Assembly: GCA_025449115.1 (NCBI GenBank)
Contig: JAHLKC010000073.1
Span: 1 to 64,000, forward strand
Direction: 5' to 3'
Length of the DNA stretch: 64,000 nt
From: Chytridium lagenaria
Taxonomy: Eukaryota; Chytridiomycota; Chytridiomycetes; Chytridiales; Chytridiaceae
Every line of letters starts with the position of its first letter. Position 1 is the first letter of the stretch. The notes below the pieces were generated by a model, which worked only from the letters and a program-made list of their open reading frames with translations, searched no databases and was not told the DNA's origin. Of this stretch, positions 60,409-64,000 are shown one piece after another. Position numbers and translations under genes: made by a program.

Positions 60409-61192
60409 TGATGATGGGGTAGGTTGGAAGGAAATTGGACTTTAAGGCGTTTAAGAAGGCGTTGGAGATGATTGCTGAACGACGGGGTTGTACGATTGAG
60501 CATGTGAAGGCGCTTGTGATTGGGAGTGAACCGCAATTGAAAGGAACGGTGAGTTTTGAAGTGTTTTTTTGGGGGGGTGAGTGGGGCGGGTACTGATGAG
60601 ATTTATTTTTTTTTTTGAAAGGTGCCGGATATGATTCCTATAGTGGAAAAGTTGACGGATGCGAGTTTGTATACGGGGTCGCATCGGGAACGGTTTGATA
60701 GTGTGACGGGGGTTGGGAGGGGAGCTGCGGGACGGGATACGGTGGCTAAGACGGGGTCGTTGTCGGATATTGTGTCTAGGCATAATCCGAATACGACGCT
60801 GGGGTCACCAAAGGTGATGAGGGTGGCGACGATCACGGTAAAGCCTTTTTTTAACCTTTTTTTTTTTTTTTTTTTTTTTTTTTTGTGTTTGTTTGTTGAA
60901 AACAAAAAACGAAAAAAAAAAGAGGAATGTTAACAAGAAAAGTTTATTTATTTACATGTTTTATTTATTTATTACATAGCCACCGAAATCACCACCGACG
61001 ACACCGAGGATGCAGTCACCGAGAACAACGAATGGACAGAGCGTGTTTGATAGATTGTCGTCGCCGACAACGTTTACAGGGACGCATAAGCATCGGTTTA
61101 ATCCTGATGGCACTGGACGTGGGTTGGAGGGAAGGACTGGGGAAGGAGCTGGAGAGACGGTGAACTCGCTGTCACAGATTACTCGAAAATAA
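60123..61192 (+). CDS. p25-alpha (TPPP) domain protein
   Basis: p25-alpha proteins bundle microtubules and are typical of organisms with flagella. The start at 60123 gives MSSVGSRDDSDLEEAFIAFA with AFGS, the usual opening. Then SKLARESGMIGGNLTVTDVD and IVFGRCKVGRKLDFKAFKKA, the core EF-like fold, and MIAERRG. Two copies of the C-terminal signature follow: KLTDASLYTGSHRERFDSVT with GVGRGAAGRD, and VFDRLSSPTTFTGTHKHRFN with GTGRGLEGRTGEG. Having two signatures is more than the usual one. The intron after GRCK contains a (GT)14 run (60379-60406) and another a long T run (60854-60885). A frame break lies near 60257. Confidence 0.85.
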
Positions 61193-62062
61193 TACTCTTT
61201 CTTTTTCTTTTCATTTATTGGGGCGGGGGGGGGGGATCTTTTTTTAAAATGTTATGGTGCTGGTTCGCTGTATCTTTAATTTTTTTTGGAGGATTGTATT
61301 TTTTTTTTTTTTTTTTTATCTCTGTTTGTTTTTTGTAATTGTTGTTTGTGATGGATGGTATAGTTTGGGTTTCTATGGGTTTTATTTGCTTTTTTTCGGA
61401 TCGTTTTATATTTCTTTCCATTGATTTATCTTTTAGTCATCTTTTTTTTATCTGTCCAATTCTATTATTCATTTCTTATTCTTTTTTATTTCTTTTTCTA
61501 TTTCTTTCAAATATCTTTTTTTCTCTTTTTAAAGAAAATAATAGAAAAGACTTGGCCATGCATTGATTGATTGAATGATTGATTATTAATTGATTGATAT
61601 AATACATGATATATAATATGAGATGGTAATATATAGATAGATAGATAGATAGATAGATATAACAAAGAGAAGAGAAACAGAGAAAACACAGACAAGATGA
61701 ATATGATATATGAATATATGTTATTAATGAATGAATGAATTACTTATTACTTTGCTGCATGAATGTATGACTATGAATATGAAATAAATTAAATATGAAT
61801 GAATATGAAATGAATTACTTTGTATTTACTTTAAACTTTGGCTGCATACACTTTTACATTTCAAATAGCCAATAATATATACATATATAGATCATATATT
61901 TATTATTTATAATTATTATTTATTATTAGTCTTTATGCTTTGCCAACAACACCAACAACAATCAATCAATCACAACAACAACAACTGAGCAATGAACATG
62001 TCATATGAAATTGTCATTTATTATTTATTTATTTATTTATTTATTCATTTGTTTTTTATTTA

Positions 62063-62112
<50 letters not shown>

Positions 62113-62523
62113 ATTAAAAGAAAAGAAAGAAAAAAAAAAAAAAAAAGGAAAAGGAATAATAAAAAAAAAAAAAAAGAAACTGGACAAACCACCATTTCTA
62201 TAATACATATAATCATCATATATAGTGATTCTACATGTTATATAATATTGTTTGATCATTAACAGTATCAATACACTTAAAAGGTCTGCAAAGGATTCTT
62301 GGGTTCTACAGTTCCATTCATCCATTCATACAACCATCCATTCATACATCCATCCATCCATCTCTATTACATTCCATCAACTCACTCACTCACTCACTCA
62401 TCCATCCATCCATCCATCCATCTCACTACATCATCAGTCAGATCCACCACACACCTTACCTTTGATTCCAACTACAACACACACACACCATCATCATCAT
62501 CATCATCATCAACACAACAAGCC
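61193..62523. other. Simple-sequence-rich intergenic region
   Basis: About 1.3 kb made largely of microsatellites: T-rich tract 61200-61540, (GATA/TAGA)n at 61634-61659, GAAT units near 61728-61810, (TTTA)n at 62021-62045, (ATT)n at 62066-62111, poly-A near 62131-62175, (TCCA/TTCA)n at about 62311-62425 and (ATC)n at 62488-62508. No gene is seen; the last part is the RCL1 promoter or leader. Confidence 0.85.
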
Positions 62524-63956
62524 ATGAGCGTACTGCGTTTCGAAGGTCACCTCCACTTGAGGCAACGCCTCATCCTTTCCACACTCAGTTGTAAGCCCGT
62601 CCGAATTGACAAGATCAGGTCAGACGATGAAGAGAACCCCGGTCTAGCTGGTAAAGAAGTCCCCCCCTTTTCAATCTCCTATTCCATTCATCTCATTTAC
62701 CTCCCTCTCTCTCATGCTCTCTTAACAACTCACACCTCAACCGGCCTTTTTTTTTTTTTCTCTGATAAAAAAAAAAAGACTATGAGATTAGTTTCCTCCG
62801 ATTACTGGAGAAAATGACAAACGGCTCATCCGTCGAGATCAATTACACGGGTACCTCCATCCTGTTCAGACCTGGTGTCATTTACGGTGGAAAAGTCGAG
62901 CATGATTGCCCTACATCGCGTGGTATCGGTTATTTTTTGGAACCCATGGTGGCATTGGCCCCATTCGCCAAGAACCCGTCCAACTCATCTTGACAGGCAT
63001 CACCAACAACAATGTCGACGTTTGTGTGAGTTTCGCCTTCAATACATTCCATCCATTCATACATTTTTTTTCTTTAAAAAACACCACTTTATACATCTAA
63101 CCTCCTTATCATCCCATATTTTCAGGTCGACACCATCCGAACCGTCACCCTCCCCAACCTCCGTCGTTTCCTCCCCACCGAAGAAGCCGTCGACATGAAA
63201 ATCTCTAAACGCGGTGCACCCCCTCTGGGCGGCGGTGAAATCGTCTTCCGCTGTCCCTGCGTACGTACCGTCAAGACCCTCCAACTGACTGATTTCGGTC
63301 GCGGCATCAAACGTATCCGCGGGATAGCCTACGCGACCCGTATCTCCCCACTCATGGCCAACCGAGTGGTGGATGCGGCACGAACCATCCTCACTCGATA
63401 CATTCCCGATGTGTACCTCTACACGGACGTGTACAAGGGGAACGAGAGCGGGAAATCGCCAGGATACGGGTTAAGTCTTGTAGCGGAAACCACAACCGGG
63501 ACATTGTTAAGTTCAGAATGCGCCTACCAACCCCGTAAAAAGGTGGTCATCTCTGAACTGGAGGATGACGGTGTTGTCCACAACTTGCCACGCGATCTGT
63601 TTCTGAAGCGGTTGCAGAGGGATGGACCTGCGGGGGTTACTTGAAAACGACTACTCGTTCCCCACACCCGAAGATCTTGGGGTTAGGACTGCACGGTTGC
63701 TTCTCACCGAGATTCGGAAAGGCGGATGCGTGGATACCGTGTCGCAGTGGTTGGCAGTGTGATGCTTGCGCTTGGACCAGAGGATGTGGGGAAAGTGAGG
63801 GTTGGACAGGTTGGGATTTTCACGATACAGTTTTTGAGAGATGTGAAGGCGTTTTTGGGGGTGACGTTTAAAGTTTCACCGGAACCAGAGACAAGGACGA
63901 TTGTGCTGACTTGTGTGGGGACGGGGTATGTGAATGTGAATAAGAGGGTGGCGTGA
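62524..63956 (+). CDS. RCL1: RCL1, RNA 3'-phosphate cyclase-like 18S processing factor
   Basis: RCL1 works with Bms1 and U3 snoRNP in early 18S rRNA processing. The start at 62524 gives MSVLRFEGHLHLRQRLILST with LSCKPVRIDKIRSDDEENPG. After an intron come YEISFLRLLEKMTNGSSVEI, NYTGTSILFRPGVIYGG, SRGIGYFLEPMVALAPFAK and PVQLILTGITNNNVDV. The next exon has VDTIRTVTLPNLRRFL and LKISKRG-type MKISKRGAPPLGGGEIVFRC, then RIRGIAYATRISPLMANRVV, SPGYGLSLVAET and the C-terminal DLGVRTARLLLTEIRKGGCV. It ends VLTCVGTGYVNVNKRVA at 63956. The active-site His of true cyclases is not expected in RCL1. Single-base breaks are at about 62971 and 63635. A TC run follows the stop. Confidence 0.94.
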
Positions 63957-64000
63957 TTTTCAATTTTCCTTTTTGTTTTTTTAACCATCTCTCTCTCTCT

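Overview
The window is nuclear DNA of a fungus whose life cycle includes a flagellated (zoosporic) stage. Fungal signs are a septin, a White Collar-1 type photoreceptor, an Edc1/PNRC-type decapping activator, an AP180-type endocytic adaptor and many short GT-AG introns (about 40-60 nt, often with a CTAAC or CTGAC branch site). Flagellar or centriolar signs are B9D1 (transition zone), an EFCAB10-like protein, a p25-alpha/TPPP protein and an MDM1-like protein. Together these suggest a chytrid or blastocladiomycete grade fungus; I cannot name the species. Genes are dense on both strands, often with under 300 bp between them.

Layout. 0-5.6 kb: septin 3' end, mitoribosomal mS29, B9D1, a NUFIP1-like protein and a securin candidate, the last two head to head. 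5.7-13.7 kb: a secreted repeat protein, a WD40 fragment, an MDM1-like protein, an EFCAB10-like protein, PP1 inhibitor-3, an Edc1/PNRC-like protein and PAM16. 14-21.3 kb: NOP53, an aldo-keto reductase and isocitrate lyase. 22.6-27.9 kb: a complete 5,285-bp DNA transposon. 28-36 kb: a LOV/PAS White Collar-1 homologue, ataxin-3, inorganic pyrophosphatase and an AAMP/Sqt1 WD40 protein. 36.8-50.1 kb: PKA catalytic subunit, an AP180/CALM adaptor, HBS1, a leucine-rich-repeat protein, an unassigned gene and an Erd1/EXS membrane protein. 50.9-56.7 kb: a phosphorylase-kinase regulatory subunit. 57-64 kb: an unusual PAS-kinase-like protein kinase, p25-alpha/TPPP, a simple-repeat tract and RCL1.

The most unusual object is the transposon. 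It has perfect 26-bp terminal inverted repeats flanked by a TA duplication. Its minus-strand gene, once four short introns are removed, reads in frame from a Ulp1/SENP-type cysteine protease straight into a DDE transposase that ends in a CCHC zinc knuckle. A small cysteine-rich gene lies on the other strand at the opposite end. I have not seen this fusion described and treat it as the candidate new system.

A caution for every gene model here: nearly all well-conserved housekeeping genes carry one or more single-base frameshifts, many in homopolymers (isocitrate lyase, pyrophosphatase, PKA, HBS1, RCL1, ataxin-3, WC-1, B9D1). The simplest reading is residual indel error in the assembly, not pseudogenization. 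Coordinates give the outer limits of each gene; exon ends are stated where the splice sites are clear.
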